Position numbers and translations under genes: made by a program. Source: Acidovorax radicis (GTDB lineage Bacteria; Pseudomonadota; Gammaproteobacteria; Burkholderiales; Burkholderiaceae_C). From it: 64,000 nucleotides of DNA. The stretch is from the NCBI RefSeq assembly GCF_020510705.1, contig NZ_CP075184.1:1364001-1428000 (forward strand), read 5' to 3'. Numbering within the stretch: the stretch's first letter is position 1; each line of letters opens with the position of its first letter. Positions 1 to 7,824 of the stretch are shown here, piece by piece. The notes under the pieces were generated by a model. The model did no database searches. It was given only the letters and a program-made list of their open reading frames with translations, and was not told where the DNA came from.

Positions 1-153
1 AATGCGACGGCTGCATGTGCCGTGGCTTTTGCCTTTGCTGGCGCGGGGGGGCAAGTGGCTTCCATCCCCACTTTGAGTGAGTGGGGTCTCATCATCCTCT
101 CTGCTTTGATCGGGCTGGGCATGATCGGCATGCGCCGTCGTCAGATGATTTGA
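1..153 (+). CDS. C-terminal end of an IPTL-CTERM surface protein (partial)
   Basis: Only the last 50 codons are present and the 5' part lies outside the window. The tail reads I-P-T-L-S-E-W-G, followed by a hydrophobic membrane segment and a terminal basic cluster R-R-R. That is the layout of the IPTL-CTERM protein-sorting signal of betaproteobacterial exported proteins. Proteins with this tail are secreted by Sec, held in a membrane by the C-terminal helix and presumably processed by a dedicated sorting enzyme. The function of the main body cannot be told. A rho-independent terminator follows 46 bases after the stop. Confidence 0.8.
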   Translation, partial: NATAACAVAFAFAGAGGQVASIPTLSEWGLIILSALIGLGMIGMRRRQMI

Positions 154-199
154 GATGTGCTGAAAAGCCAACGCCAGGGCCCTCGTGTCCTGGCCCAGA

Positions 200-233
200 A
201 ACCAGTGATGCCGATGGTATCGCTGGTTTTTTT
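200..233 (+). terminator. Rho-independent terminator after the IPTL-CTERM gene
   Basis: Thirteen-base stem (AACCAGTGATGCC paired with GGTATCGCTGGTT, two G-T pairs) closed by a GAT loop and followed by a run of seven T. It ends the transcript of the upstream surface-protein gene. Confidence 0.8.
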
Positions 234-236
234 AAT

Positions 237-287
237 AAAATCGGCCGTTAGAGCTTATCTTTAAAGCGCGGGTAGCTATCATTTTCG
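237..287 (-). repeat. Dispersed palindromic repeat, copy 1 (reverse orientation)
   Basis: On the minus strand it reads ATAGCT, a GCGCTT core, a short spacer, a degenerate right arm and GGCCGATTTT, matching the family described at the other copies. It lies between the terminator of the first gene and the start of the DUF3617 gene, so it occupies that gene's promoter or leader region. Confidence 0.6.
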
Positions 288-307
288 AATTGAATGTTGG
301 GGAAAAC

Positions 308-970
308 ATGCAGTACAAGTACAGACAAAGCGTTCTTGCGCTGTGCCTCGCGGTGATAGTTGCACACAGCGCCGCGCATGAATCAGCCCCCACCGCCAGG
401 CAGCCAGCGAAGGCGCAGCCAGCCGCCAAAAAATCCCCATTGCCTGCACGCAAGCCTGGCTTGTGGGAGGTGACGGTGCGCAGCGACGATCTGGTTTTAA
501 AGCGGGCGGGTCAGGCGCCGCAGCGGCCACTGACTGTCCGGCAATGCACCAGCCCCGAAGCAGAGCCGGTAATGTTGACATCCATCATGCCTGGCCAGGA
601 CGACTGCCATGAACTCAATGTCTGGCGGCGCGCCCAAGTGGCGGGTTACAACATCAACACTGTGTGCTACGTACACGACAACCGGTTGAGCGCGCAGATG
701 GAGCTGCTGGGCGACTTGCAGTCCTCTTACCACGGCACGTATAACGTGAAGTACCCCCAGACGCCTTTTAACAACACGGGCCGCATGGTGTTTGAAGGCC
801 GCTGGCTGGGCGCGTGTTCAGCCAGTCAACGCCCCGGCGATATGGTGTTGCCCAATGGCGTGACGGTGAACGTGGTGGATGACCGCAAGCGTGCGGAGCA
901 CCCTGGCCACAGCCACAGCCACAGCCACAGCCACAGCCACAGCCACAGCCACGAAGGACACAAGCACTGA
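308..970 (+). CDS. DUF3617-family exported protein with a His-Ser tail
   Basis: 220-aa protein with a probable N-terminal signal peptide (residues 1 to about 22, ending A-H-S-A-A-H). The core has the DUF3617 pattern: P-G-L-W-E-V near the start of the domain, a conserved C near residue 75, C-x-V in the middle and a final G-R-W-L-G-A-C. DUF3617 proteins are periplasmic or surface proteins of unknown role, common in proteobacteria. The last 20 residues are H-S dipeptides ending E-G-H-K-H, which could bind metal ions; that is inference. The ATG at 308 is chosen because GGGGAAAA precedes it at a suitable distance. An in-frame TTG 18 bases upstream is less likely. Confidence 0.75.
   Translation: MQYKYRQSVLALCLAVIVAHSAAHESAPTARQPAKAQPAAKKSPLPARKPGLWEVTVRSDDLVLKRAGQAPQRPLTVRQCTSPEAEPVMLTSIMPGQDDCHELNVWRRAQVAGYNINTVCYVHDNRLSAQMELLGDLQSSYHGTYNVKYPQTPFNNTGRMVFEGRWLGACSASQRPGDMVLPNGVTVNVVDDRKRAEHPGHSHSHSHSHSHSHSHEGHKH
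911..952 (+). repeat. Hexanucleotide tandem repeat encoding (Ser-His)7
   Basis: Seven perfect copies of AGCCAC, preceded by one variant unit GGCCAC. They lie in frame at the 3' end of the DUF3617 gene and encode alternating His and Ser. Because the unit is six bases, copy-number slippage would change tail length without shifting frame. Confidence 0.95.
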
Positions 971-1046
971 CCGAGCGTAGCGGAGCACCAGCCGCGGCCC
1001 GCCTTGATGCCATGGCCTCGAAACACGGGACGGTGTCGTAGCCTGC

Positions 1047-2441
1047 TTATTGGCTGATCTCTAGCATCACTACGTGCCCTTGTGCGGCAGGCCACGTTTG
1101 GCCGGTGACGCGCTCGCCATTGAATTCCGCCGTGATTGATCGCAGCCCGCCAGCAGGCTTCACTTTGGCGGTGGCCGCACCGGCGCCCGCAGGCACGCCG
1201 GCTGGCGGTGCATCATCCAGCAGCATCTTGTCGCGCGCCGGGTCCAGATAGCCGCGTGGGCGGTTCATTGTCGCAACGCTTTCGGCGCTTTTGTCGGCGT
1301 CGGCGATGCGCTCGGCGCGCAGGTGGATGAGGTTGCTGCTGCGCGGAAAGCCGCTGCGGTAGATGTGGGTGGTGGCGTAGCCGGGGGCGGTGATCACAAA
1401 CTCGATGGGCGAGCCGGTGGGGACGGCCAGTGGCCCCCATTGGCCATCCGCTCCCACTGTTTTGCGCAGCAGGGCATTGCCCGTGCGGGTGCCGGTGGCG
1501 GGGTCGGTGGCATACACCTCCAGCTGCGCGCCCGCCAGGGGCAGGTTGTTGCTGAAGTTGCCGGTCTTGGGGTCTGCAGAATCCACGCCCAGGCCCGTGA
1601 CCTTGCCGTTCAGTACCACGGATTTTTCGGTCGCAATGTTGGTGCGTGCTGGTGCCTTGCCGGTTATGAAGCGATAGGTGGCTTCAAACGCCGCGGGGGA
1701 GTACGACGTCTCGCGGTGGTCGATGCGCGGGATGACTACGTTGGTGGCGCCTTTGAGTTCGGGGCCTGCTGCGGTCACGTGGGTGGGCGTGCCTTTCTGG
1801 CCGATCCACAGGCCGTCGGGCTGGGCGAACTTGTCGTTGTTGTCCGAGCGGATGGTCATCCACTGCACGGGGCCGCTCACTTCGTCACCCGCTGCATTTT
1901 TGGGGGCGTTCAAGGCGGTGAGGAAGGGGCCGGTGCCCGAGAACTCGTTGCCTTCGCGCACCCCAGGGGTCGCCCACACGCCGTGGTTGGGCGTGCCGCC
2001 CAGGATGGCGTGGCTCACCGTCTTGTTGCCGCCGCCGTTGTCAATGTAGTTGCGGATGGCATTGCCGCCGCGCGAGTTGCCGACCAGCACCACCTGGCTG
2101 GCGCTGGTGGCCTTGAGCACCTTGTCCACTTCGGCCTTGAGGTAGGCCATGTGTTCTGCTGCAGACGTGCGGCCCGCCTGGGGCTTGGCGTCCTCATCGC
2201 GCGCCAGGGGGTAGGGCACGTCGATGGCGTGCAGGCGCTCGCGGGGCCAGCCGTTGGATTCGAACCGCCAGACGGTGGTCTGCCACAGCGCGGCAGTGTC
2301 GCCATTGCCATGCACAAAGACGATGGGCGGCGCCTCGGCCAGGCTGGGGCTCTGGGTGGCGCAGCCTGCCAGCGCCAGGCTGGCGGCCGCAGCGGCTGCC
2401 AGCAAGAGGGACCGGCGTGGCAACAGGAATGGGTGATTCAT
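1047..2441 (-). CDS. Alpha/beta-hydrolase (lipase/esterase-like) lipoprotein
   Basis: 464-aa exported hydrolase. The N-terminus has R-R, a long Ala/Leu core and a lipobox ending A-L-A-G-C (Cys27), so it is probably an outer-membrane or periplasmic lipoprotein. The hydrolase signature is visible: F-V-H-G-N-G (oxyanion region), the nucleophile elbow G-N-S-R-G-G, and a late I-D-H-R that could hold the catalytic His. Residues after about 280 look like a beta-sandwich extension, not part of the hydrolase fold. The start at 2441 is preceded by GGAG; a longer reading would place the signal peptide internally. The substrate is unknown; polyester, lipid and ester hydrolysis are all possible. Confidence 0.75.
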   Translation of the reverse strand: MNHPFLLPRRSLLLAAAAAASLALAGCATQSPSLAEAPPIVFVHGNGDTAALWQTTVWRFESNGWPRERLHAIDVPYPLARDEDAKPQAGRTSAAEHMAYLKAEVDKVLKATSASQVVLVGNSRGGNAIRNYIDNGGGNKTVSHAILGGTPNHGVWATPGVREGNEFSGTGPFLTALNAPKNAAGDEVSGPVQWMTIRSDNNDKFAQPDGLWIGQKGTPTHVTAAGPELKGATNVVIPRIDHRETSYSPAAFEATYRFITGKAPARTNIATEKSVVLNGKVTGLGVDSADPKTGNFSNNLPLAGAQLEVYATDPATGTRTGNALLRKTVGADGQWGPLAVPTGSPIEFVITAPGYATTHIYRSGFPRSSNLIHLRAERIADADKSAESVATMNRPRGYLDPARDKMLLDDAPPAGVPAGAGAATAKVKPAGGLRSITAEFNGERVTGQTWPAAQGHVVMLEISQ

Positions 2442-2527
2442 GGGGGGCTCCAGAAAGCAAAAATGCCCGTGGACTGCGAAATCCACGAGCATCGTTAGTG
2501 GGTGTGACGCGGCTGCGTCAGTTCACA

Positions 2528-3643
2528 TCAGGCAAACACGCCCGCGGTGTCTTGCATGCGGGCCGACACTTCACCCAGGTGGTGCAGCGTGTCGCCAAAG
2601 GTCACTTCCAGCTGCGTGAGCTTCTTGAAGTAGTGGCTCACGATGTACTCGTCCGTCACGCCGATGCCGCCATGCAGTTGCACGGCCTGTTGGCCCACAA
2701 AGCGCATCGATTGGCCCAGTTGCACCTTGGCGCGGGCCATGGCGGCGCGGCGTTCGGCGGCGGGGGCGCCGAGCTTGAGGCTGGCGTAGTAGCTCATCGA
2801 GCGGGCCAGCTCCAGCTGCATCTTCATGTCCGCCACGCGGTGGCGCAGCGCCTGGAAGCTGGCGATGAACACACCGAACTGCTTGCGCTGGTTCATGTAT
2901 TCGACGGTGATGGCCACGGTTTTGTCCATCACACCCACGGCCTCGGCGCAGGTGGCGGCGATGCCGGTGTCCACGGCCAGTTCCAGCGCGGCCAGGCCAT
3001 CGGTGGTGATGAGCGTGGCGGGGGCGTTGGTGAACTTCACCTCGGCGGCGCGGCTGCCGTCTTGTGTGACGTAGCCTTGGGTGGTCACGCCAGTGGCGGT
3101 GCGCTCGACCAGGAAGAGGGCGGTCTTGCCGTCCAGTTGGGCAGGCACGATGAACGCATCGGCCTTATCGCCGGCAGCTACTACGCTTTTGATAGCTGTC
3201 AGTGCATATCCATCTTGCGCTGGGGCCGCTTTTGCCTCGCAAACATCCAGGCGGTATCGCGCCTTGCGCTCCTGCTGGGCCAGTACCACCAGGGCTTCAC
3301 CACTGGCCACGCGGGGCAGCCAGGCCGATTGCACGTCGGCGGGGGCGTAGTGCGACAGCACGCTGCTGGCCATGAAGGCCTGGGCAATGGGCTCCAGCAC
3401 GATGCCGCGGCCCAGTTCTTCGGCCACCACCATGGCGTCGATGGCGCCCTGGCCCATGCCGTCGTGGGCCTCGGGCACGGTCAGGGCGGTCAGGCCCAGC
3501 TCGGCCAGCTCGCCCCAGGCGGCGCGGTCAAAACCGCCAGCGGCCACCGCGGCGCGGCGGCGCTCAAAGGTGTAGCCCTTGTCCACCCATTTGCGCACGG
3601 CGTCGCGCAGTTGTTCCTGGTCGTCAGAAAAATCGAAATCCAT
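2528..3643 (-). CDS. pimD: Acyl-CoA dehydrogenase, pimeloyl-CoA dehydrogenase small-subunit type
   Basis: 371-aa flavoprotein subunit of the acyl-CoA dehydrogenase superfamily. It has the N-terminal helical domain starting D-F-D-F-S-D-D-Q-E-Q-L, the middle beta domain and the C-terminal helical domain with the late Q-x-H-G-G-I-G-V-T-D-E motif. It sits 12 bases downstream of a second acyl-CoA dehydrogenase, the arrangement of pimC-pimD, whose products form a heteromeric dehydrogenase for dicarboxylyl- or medium-chain acyl-CoA. The exact substrate is inferred from this pairing only. Residues about 137-156 are encoded by a copy of the dispersed palindromic repeat, in the segment that normally carries a K-S-V-V motif, and the motif is retained. 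Confidence 0.8.
   Translation of the reverse strand: MDFDFSDDQEQLRDAVRKWVDKGYTFERRRAAVAAGGFDRAAWGELAELGLTALTVPEAHDGMGQGAIDAMVVAEELGRGIVLEPIAQAFMASSVLSHYAPADVQSAWLPRVASGEALVVLAQQERKARYRLDVCEAKAAPAQDGYALTAIKSVVAAGDKADAFIVPAQLDGKTALFLVERTATGVTTQGYVTQDGSRAAEVKFTNAPATLITTDGLAALELAVDTGIAATCAEAVGVMDKTVAITVEYMNQRKQFGVFIASFQALRHRVADMKMQLELARSMSYYASLKLGAPAAERRAAMARAKVQLGQSMRFVGQQAVQLHGGIGVTDEYIVSHYFKKLTQLEVTFGDTLHHLGEVSARMQDTAGVFA
3177..3234 (+). repeat. Dispersed palindromic repeat, copy 2, inside the acyl-CoA dehydrogenase gene
   Basis: Reads GCTACTACGCTTTTGATAGC, then TGTCAGTGC and GGGGCCGCTTTTG on the plus strand. This is a degenerate family member, antisense to the host gene and in frame with it. 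Confidence 0.5.
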
Positions 3644-3655
3644 GTTCTTGTCTCC

Positions 3656-4837
3656 TTAGCCCAGAACCGTCTGCGCGACGATGTTGCGTTGAACTTCATT
3701 GCTGCCACCGTAGATGGTGGTCTTGCGCAGGTTGAAGTAGGTCGATGCCAGCGGCGCATTGGCGGTGACACCGCCAGGGAAATCGCCCTGCCAGCCAGCT
3801 TCCATGGCCTCTTCGATGAAGGGCATGGCAAAGGGGCCGGCGGCCAGCATCATCAGCTCGGCGTAGCGCTGCTGGATCTCGCTGCCCTTGATCTTGAGCA
3901 GGCCCGCGATGTCGAGCGAGTTCTTGCCCGACTTCTCGGCCGACAGCACGCGCAGCACCAGCATTTCCAGGGCGACGATGTCCACTTCTAGCAGCGCGAT
4001 CTGGTCGCGGAAGCGTTGGTCGTCCCACACGCCTTCGGTCTTGGCGATGCGCTTCAAGCGTTCCAGTTCGCGCTTGCTGCGGTTCACGTCGGCGATGTTG
4101 GTGCGCTCGTGGCTGAGCAGGTGCTTGGCGTAGGTCCAGCCCTTGTTCTCTTCGCCAATCAGGTTCTCGGCAGGCACCTCGACGTTGTCGAAGAACACCT
4201 CGTTCACCTCGCACTCGCCGTCCAGCAGCTTGATGGGGCGCACGGTGACGCCCTTGGACTTCATGTCCAGCAGCAAGAAGGAGATGCCGGTCTGGGGCTT
4301 GCCCTCGGTGCTGGTGCGCACGAGGTTGAACATCCAGTCGCCATGCTGGCCCAGGGTGGTCCAGGTCTTTTGGCCGTTGACGATGTACTTGTCGCCCACG
4401 CGCTCGGCACGGGTCTTGACGCTGGCCAGGTCCGAGCCCGAGCCCGGTTCGCTGTAGCCCTGGCTCCACCACACCTCGCCGCTGGCGATGCCGGGCAAGA
4501 AGCGTTTTTGCTGCTCGGCGTTGCCAAACGCCATGATCACCGGCGCCACCATCACGGGGCCGAAGGGGATGATGCGCGGCGCACCGGCCAGCGCGCACTC
4601 TTCTTCAAACAAGTGCTTTTGCACGGCCGTCCAGCCGGGGCCGCCAAACTCTTTGGGCCAGCCAAAACCCAGCCAGCCTTTTTGACCCAGAATCTTGGCC
4701 CAGCCCTGCATGTCTGCGCGGGTCAGGCGCAAGGCGTTGTGGACCTTGTGAGAGATTTCTTTGGGCAGATTGGCGTGAACCCAGGCGCGAATCTCTTCGC
4801 GGAAGGCCTGCTCTTCGGGGGTGAATGCGAGATCCAT
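3656..4837 (-). CDS. pimC: Acyl-CoA dehydrogenase, pimeloyl-CoA dehydrogenase large-subunit type
   Basis: 393-aa acyl-CoA dehydrogenase. It starts M-D-L-A-F-T-P-E-E-Q-A-F, has the FAD/substrate motif Y-S-E-P-G-S-G-S-D-L-A-S about residue 135, the W-x-T segment of the beta domain and a C-terminal Y-G-G-S-N-E-V-Q-R-N-I-V motif typical of the family. It is first in a two-gene operon with the small subunit, and the two probably form an alpha2beta2 enzyme oxidising acyl-CoA thioesters and passing electrons to ETF. The substrate assignment (pimeloyl-CoA or related) rests on gene pairing. The upstream gene on the same strand is yceH, 47 bases away. Confidence 0.85.
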   Translation of the reverse strand: MDLAFTPEEQAFREEIRAWVHANLPKEISHKVHNALRLTRADMQGWAKILGQKGWLGFGWPKEFGGPGWTAVQKHLFEEECALAGAPRIIPFGPVMVAPVIMAFGNAEQQKRFLPGIASGEVWWSQGYSEPGSGSDLASVKTRAERVGDKYIVNGQKTWTTLGQHGDWMFNLVRTSTEGKPQTGISFLLLDMKSKGVTVRPIKLLDGECEVNEVFFDNVEVPAENLIGEENKGWTYAKHLLSHERTNIADVNRSKRELERLKRIAKTEGVWDDQRFRDQIALLEVDIVALEMLVLRVLSAEKSGKNSLDIAGLLKIKGSEIQQRYAELMMLAAGPFAMPFIEEAMEAGWQGDFPGGVTANAPLASTYFNLRKTTIYGGSNEVQRNIVAQTVLG

Positions 4838-4884
4838 GCGGTGCGTCTCCTAGTGATTGCGCATTTGTAGCACGGTCGTTCGTT

Positions 4885-5586
4885 TTACTCCTGTCCGGGT
4901 GGCGACATTGGACTGAACTCAGGGGGAATGCCCAGCTCGGCGCACAGCCGCTGCACGGTGTTGCGCAGGCTCGCCACTTCGGCCTCCAGGGCGTCCACGC
5001 GGGCCTGCAATGCGGGCGATGGGTTGGAGCCCGCACTGCCTGCGGGCGCATGGCTGGCAGTGGTGTCTACCGGCCCGCACATCAAGTGCGCCCAGCGCTG
5101 CTCGCGGGCGCCGGGCGCGCGGGGCAGTTGCACGACCAGCGGGCCACCCTTTTCGGCACTGCGCTCCTGCAGCTCGTCCAGAAAGGCTTCGACCGACGAA
5201 ATGTCCGCAAACCGGTACCAGCGCTCGGCGTTGATGCGCAACTCGCCCGCCGTCTGCGGGCCGCGCAGCATCAAGAGGCCCAGCAGCACGGCCGACTGCT
5301 CGGGCACGCCCACGCCACGCTGAAAGTTGTGCTCCCAGCGCGTGGTGCGGTTGCCGCTGCTTTCAAACGCCAGGGTCAGCAGCTTGAGCGAATCCAGCGC
5401 CTCTTGCGCCTCGGCGTCGCTGAGGTTTATCACCGGGTCGCGGCTGGTCTTCTGGTTGCAGCCGGTTAGCAGGCCGTTGAGCGACATGGGGTAGCTGTCG
5501 GGCACGGTGCGGGCTTTTTCCATCAGCGTGGCGAGCACGCGGGCTTCGTGGGGGGTGAGGGGGCGGATGGCGGGGTCGAAGGGCAC
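4885..5586 (-). CDS. yceH: YceH family protein (DUF480)
   Basis: 233-aa protein of the YceH/DUF480 family, two winged-helix domains followed by a C-terminal coiled coil. Characteristic segments are [15 protein letters not shown] near the start, [17 protein letters not shown], and [11 protein letters not shown]. The C-terminus (about 195-225) has heptad-like [10 protein letters not shown]. The cellular role is not established. The start is GTG at 5586, chosen because homology begins there; the frame stays open much further upstream, but that extension runs antisense through purN and is not real. It is divergent from purN, with start codons 21 bases apart, so the promoters must overlap. Confidence 0.88.
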   Translation of the reverse strand: MPFDPAIRPLTPHEARVLATLMEKARTVPDSYPMSLNGLLTGCNQKTSRDPVINLSDAEAQEALDSLKLLTLAFESSGNRTTRWEHNFQRGVGVPEQSAVLLGLLMLRGPQTAGELRINAERWYRFADISSVEAFLDELQERSAEKGGPLVVQLPRAPGAREQRWAHLMCGPVDTTASHAPAGSAGSNPSPALQARVDALEAEVASLRNTVQRLCAELGIPPEFSPMSPPGQE

Positions 5587-5607
5587 TGGGATAATCCGTG
5601 GCAATTT

Positions 5608-6189
5608 ATGAAGAACATCGTCATTCTGATCTCTGGCGGCGGCTCCAACATGGCCACCATCGTCCGCACCGCGCAACAAGAGAACTGGGCACAACGCTAC
5701 GGCGCCCGCGTGGCGGCCGTCATCAGCAACAAACCGGATGCTGCGGGGCTGGTGTTTGCACGCGAGCAGGGCATCACCGCCGAGGCGCTGGACCACAAGG
5801 CCTTTGCCAGCCGCGAGGCGTTCGATGCCGAGCTGGCCGCGACGATTGACCGCCACCAGCCCGTGCTGGTGGTGCTGGCCGGGTTCATGCGCATCCTGAC
5901 GCCAGGGTTTGTGGCGCACTACGCCGGGCGGCTCATCAACATCCACCCTTCGCTGTTGCCCGCTTTTACCGGGCTGCACACGCACCAGCGTGCCATCGAC
6001 GCGGGCTGCAAGTTTGCGGGCGTGACGGTGCACCAGGTGACGGCCGAGCTGGATGTGGGCCCCATCCTGGACCAGGCCGTGGTGCCGGTGCTGCCGGGCG
6101 ACACCGCCGAGACGCTGGCGGCGCGGGTGCTGACGCAGGAACACGTGATCTACCCCCGCGCCGTGCGGGCGCTGGTACAGGCCTTGTAG
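5608..6189 (+). CDS. purN: Phosphoribosylglycinamide formyltransferase
   Basis: 193-aa GAR transformylase. It transfers a formyl group from 10-formyl-THF to GAR in de novo purine synthesis in the cytosol. The start region [10 protein letters not shown] and the folate-site signature [13 protein letters not shown] are present, followed by G-x-T-V-H-Q-V-x-x-x-L-D-x-G-P-I-L. Length is normal for the family. The ATG has no clear ribosome-binding site, and a GATAAT hexamer ends only 12 bases before it, so the leader is expected to be very short. Confidence 0.95.
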   Translation: MKNIVILISGGGSNMATIVRTAQQENWAQRYGARVAAVISNKPDAAGLVFAREQGITAEALDHKAFASREAFDAELAATIDRHQPVLVVLAGFMRILTPGFVAHYAGRLINIHPSLLPAFTGLHTHQRAIDAGCKFAGVTVHQVTAELDVGPILDQAVVPVLPGDTAETLAARVLTQEHVIYPRAVRALVQAL

Positions 6190-6265
6190 CCTGGGCGCGT
6201 TGGGCGGTGGTGTGGCGGGGGTTGGGTGGGCGCCCTGGGAGGGTTGTTCCGCCGTCGCCATGATT

Positions 6266-6320
6266 GCTATCAAATGTGGAGCTGCTAGCGATTATGGGAT
6301 AAGCGCTAGCGGCTATTTTT
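6266..6320 (+). repeat. Dispersed palindromic repeat, copy 3 (intergenic)
   Basis: One of the best-preserved copies: GCTATC, GAGCTGCTAGCG, a short spacer, TAAGCGCTAGCGGC and TATTTTTAT. CTAGCG and CGCTAG form the palindrome arms. It lies between the convergent purN and EF-hand genes and could act as a bidirectional hairpin. Confidence 0.8.
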
Positions 6321-6454
6321 ATCTAAATCTTTCCAGTCGCTGTTATCGCGGGGGCTTCTGGCGCACGCAGCTCGTCAACTGACGGGCGAATCGCACTGCG
6401 CGGCCAGAAACCCTGCGGCGGCGGCCGACTTGGTCGCCGTCCATCCGTGTGTTG

Positions 6455-7525
6455 TCAGGCCACCGCGTTCAGGCTGCTGGCGTTGGAGGATGTATTCCAG
6501 CCATTGGCGGCCCTTTCGTACTGGTGCCGGGCAAAGTCGGTCAGCCGCGCCAGGTCATTGCGTTGGCCGGATTCCTTCGCCTTGCTGCTGCTCGTCGAGA
6601 GGGTCGAGGTGGTCGAGGCGGTGCTGGTCATCTGCTGGGCCTGGCTGGTCAGCTGGTCGATGAAGGCCTTTGATTCGCTGGCACTGAGGGTGGCGTCACC
6701 GTTGGTGTCGATAGCGCTGAACAGTTCAGTGATCGCGTCCTGCTCCTCCACGCTGGTGCTGCTGGTGCTGTTGCTGCTCGCGCCGGCCAGCCGCTCGGTG
6801 AGCGAGACCTCTCCATCTTCGTTGGTGTCCAAGGGGTCGTAGGTGGTGGCGCTGTTGGATGCCGCACCCGTACCGCCTGCGCCACCTGCACCGCCTGGGC
6901 CCCCAGGGGGTGGTGGCATGCCGCCCGTGGCCTGCATGCCACCACCTGTCTGGCCCGTCTCCCCCGCAGTGCCTGAGGGGCGGCCTGCGTCGAATTCGGC
7001 CTGGGTCAGGCTGCCGTTGCCATCTGCATCGAGCTGGCTGAACAATTTGTCGCTGCTGGTCTCTGTCTGGCTGGCCGTGCCGCCCGACATGGCCTCCAGC
7101 AGTGCCTGCAACTCGGTCTTGCTCACGGCGCTGTCGCCGTCGCTGTCCACCTTGCCAAACAGGTCGTCGCCAGCTTTGCCTGTGGCGGTGTCGCTGTCGG
7201 CGCTGCCGCGCGATTGGGCGAATGCCATGGTCGACGGCGGCGGGGGCAGCACGCCTTGCATGGTCTTGCCCAGCTCGTCGGCATTGAGGCTGCCGTCCCC
7301 GTTGCTGTCGTACTGGGTGATCAAGTCTGCGGCGCTGGTTGTGGTGCTCACGCCCGTCTTGGTAGAGACATCGTCCAGCAGCCCCTGCAACTCGCTGCTG
7401 TCTACGCCGCCGCTGCCGTTGGCATCTATCTTTGACAGCAGTCGTTCCGACATTTGCCCGGGGCGCATGGCCCTCTGGACACTTGCACTGGACCAGGCAC
7501 TGCTGACGCTACTGATGGTCGTCAT
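6455..7525 (-). CDS. EF-hand calcium-binding protein, XopAW-like
   Basis: 356-aa low-complexity protein with six canonical EF-hand loops. They begin with D and end with E at about residues 34-45, 73-84, 127-138, 166-177, 233-244 and 273-284 (for example D-S-N-G-D-G-S-L-N-A-D-E). The linkers are rich in Ser, Thr, Gly and Pro. There is no classical signal peptide; the N-terminus is Ser/Thr-rich. The layout resembles the XopAW family, named for a Xanthomonas type III effector, although many members are in species without a matching secretion system and may simply be calcium-responsive proteins. No secretion genes are nearby. It is transcribed divergently from the two-component pair. Confidence 0.7.
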   Translation of the reverse strand: MTTISSVSSAWSSASVQRAMRPGQMSERLLSKIDANGSGGVDSSELQGLLDDVSTKTGVSTTTSAADLITQYDSNGDGSLNADELGKTMQGVLPPPPSTMAFAQSRGSADSDTATGKAGDDLFGKVDSDGDSAVSKTELQALLEAMSGGTASQTETSSDKLFSQLDADGNGSLTQAEFDAGRPSGTAGETGQTGGGMQATGGMPPPPGGPGGAGGAGGTGAASNSATTYDPLDTNEDGEVSLTERLAGASSNSTSSTSVEEQDAITELFSAIDTNGDATLSASESKAFIDQLTSQAQQMTSTASTTSTLSTSSSKAKESGQRNDLARLTDFARHQYERAANGWNTSSNASSLNAVA

Positions 7526-7684
7526 CGTCGTTCCTTTCGTTCCATGGGTAGGCCAGGGGCTGGGCTCCCGGAGCGGGGGCTGGCAGCGCTAGAGCCTGTG
7601 CGCGGTCTTTCCGTCGAAAAGGGCGTGCGCAGACTCCAAGGCCCGAATCCATTCTTGGGCGCGCATGTCTCTGTGGTTTGTCCG

Positions 7685-7708
7685 CTTTGTACCAAGCCCG
7701 ATACAAAG
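7685..7708. promoter_or_regulatory. Inverted repeat upstream of the two-component operon
   Basis: CTTTGTA and TACAAAG, two perfect seven-base arms ten bases apart, lie 117 bases before the response-regulator start in the 299-base divergent region (7526-7824). It is a candidate operator, possibly autoregulatory, but this is inference. I see nothing else clear in that intergenic region. Confidence 0.3.
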
Positions 7709-7824
7709 GGCGCCCACAAGGCCTGAACAGGGGGGCAAATGCCCGTCAGATTGTTGCCAGTGCGCTGTGGGCGCTGCCTAAACTCAAGGGCCAAAGCCCT
7801 CTATTTTTTAGCGCACGCAGGCCC

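Noticed and set aside
1323..3991. Long plus-strand frames over the hydrolase and acyl-CoA dehydrogenase genes
   Set aside because: They are antisense to well-supported genes and lack family features or plausible start regions.
5587..6273. N-terminal extension of yceH on the minus strand
   Set aside because: It runs entirely antisense through purN and begins nowhere near YceH homology; the GTG at 5586 fits the family.
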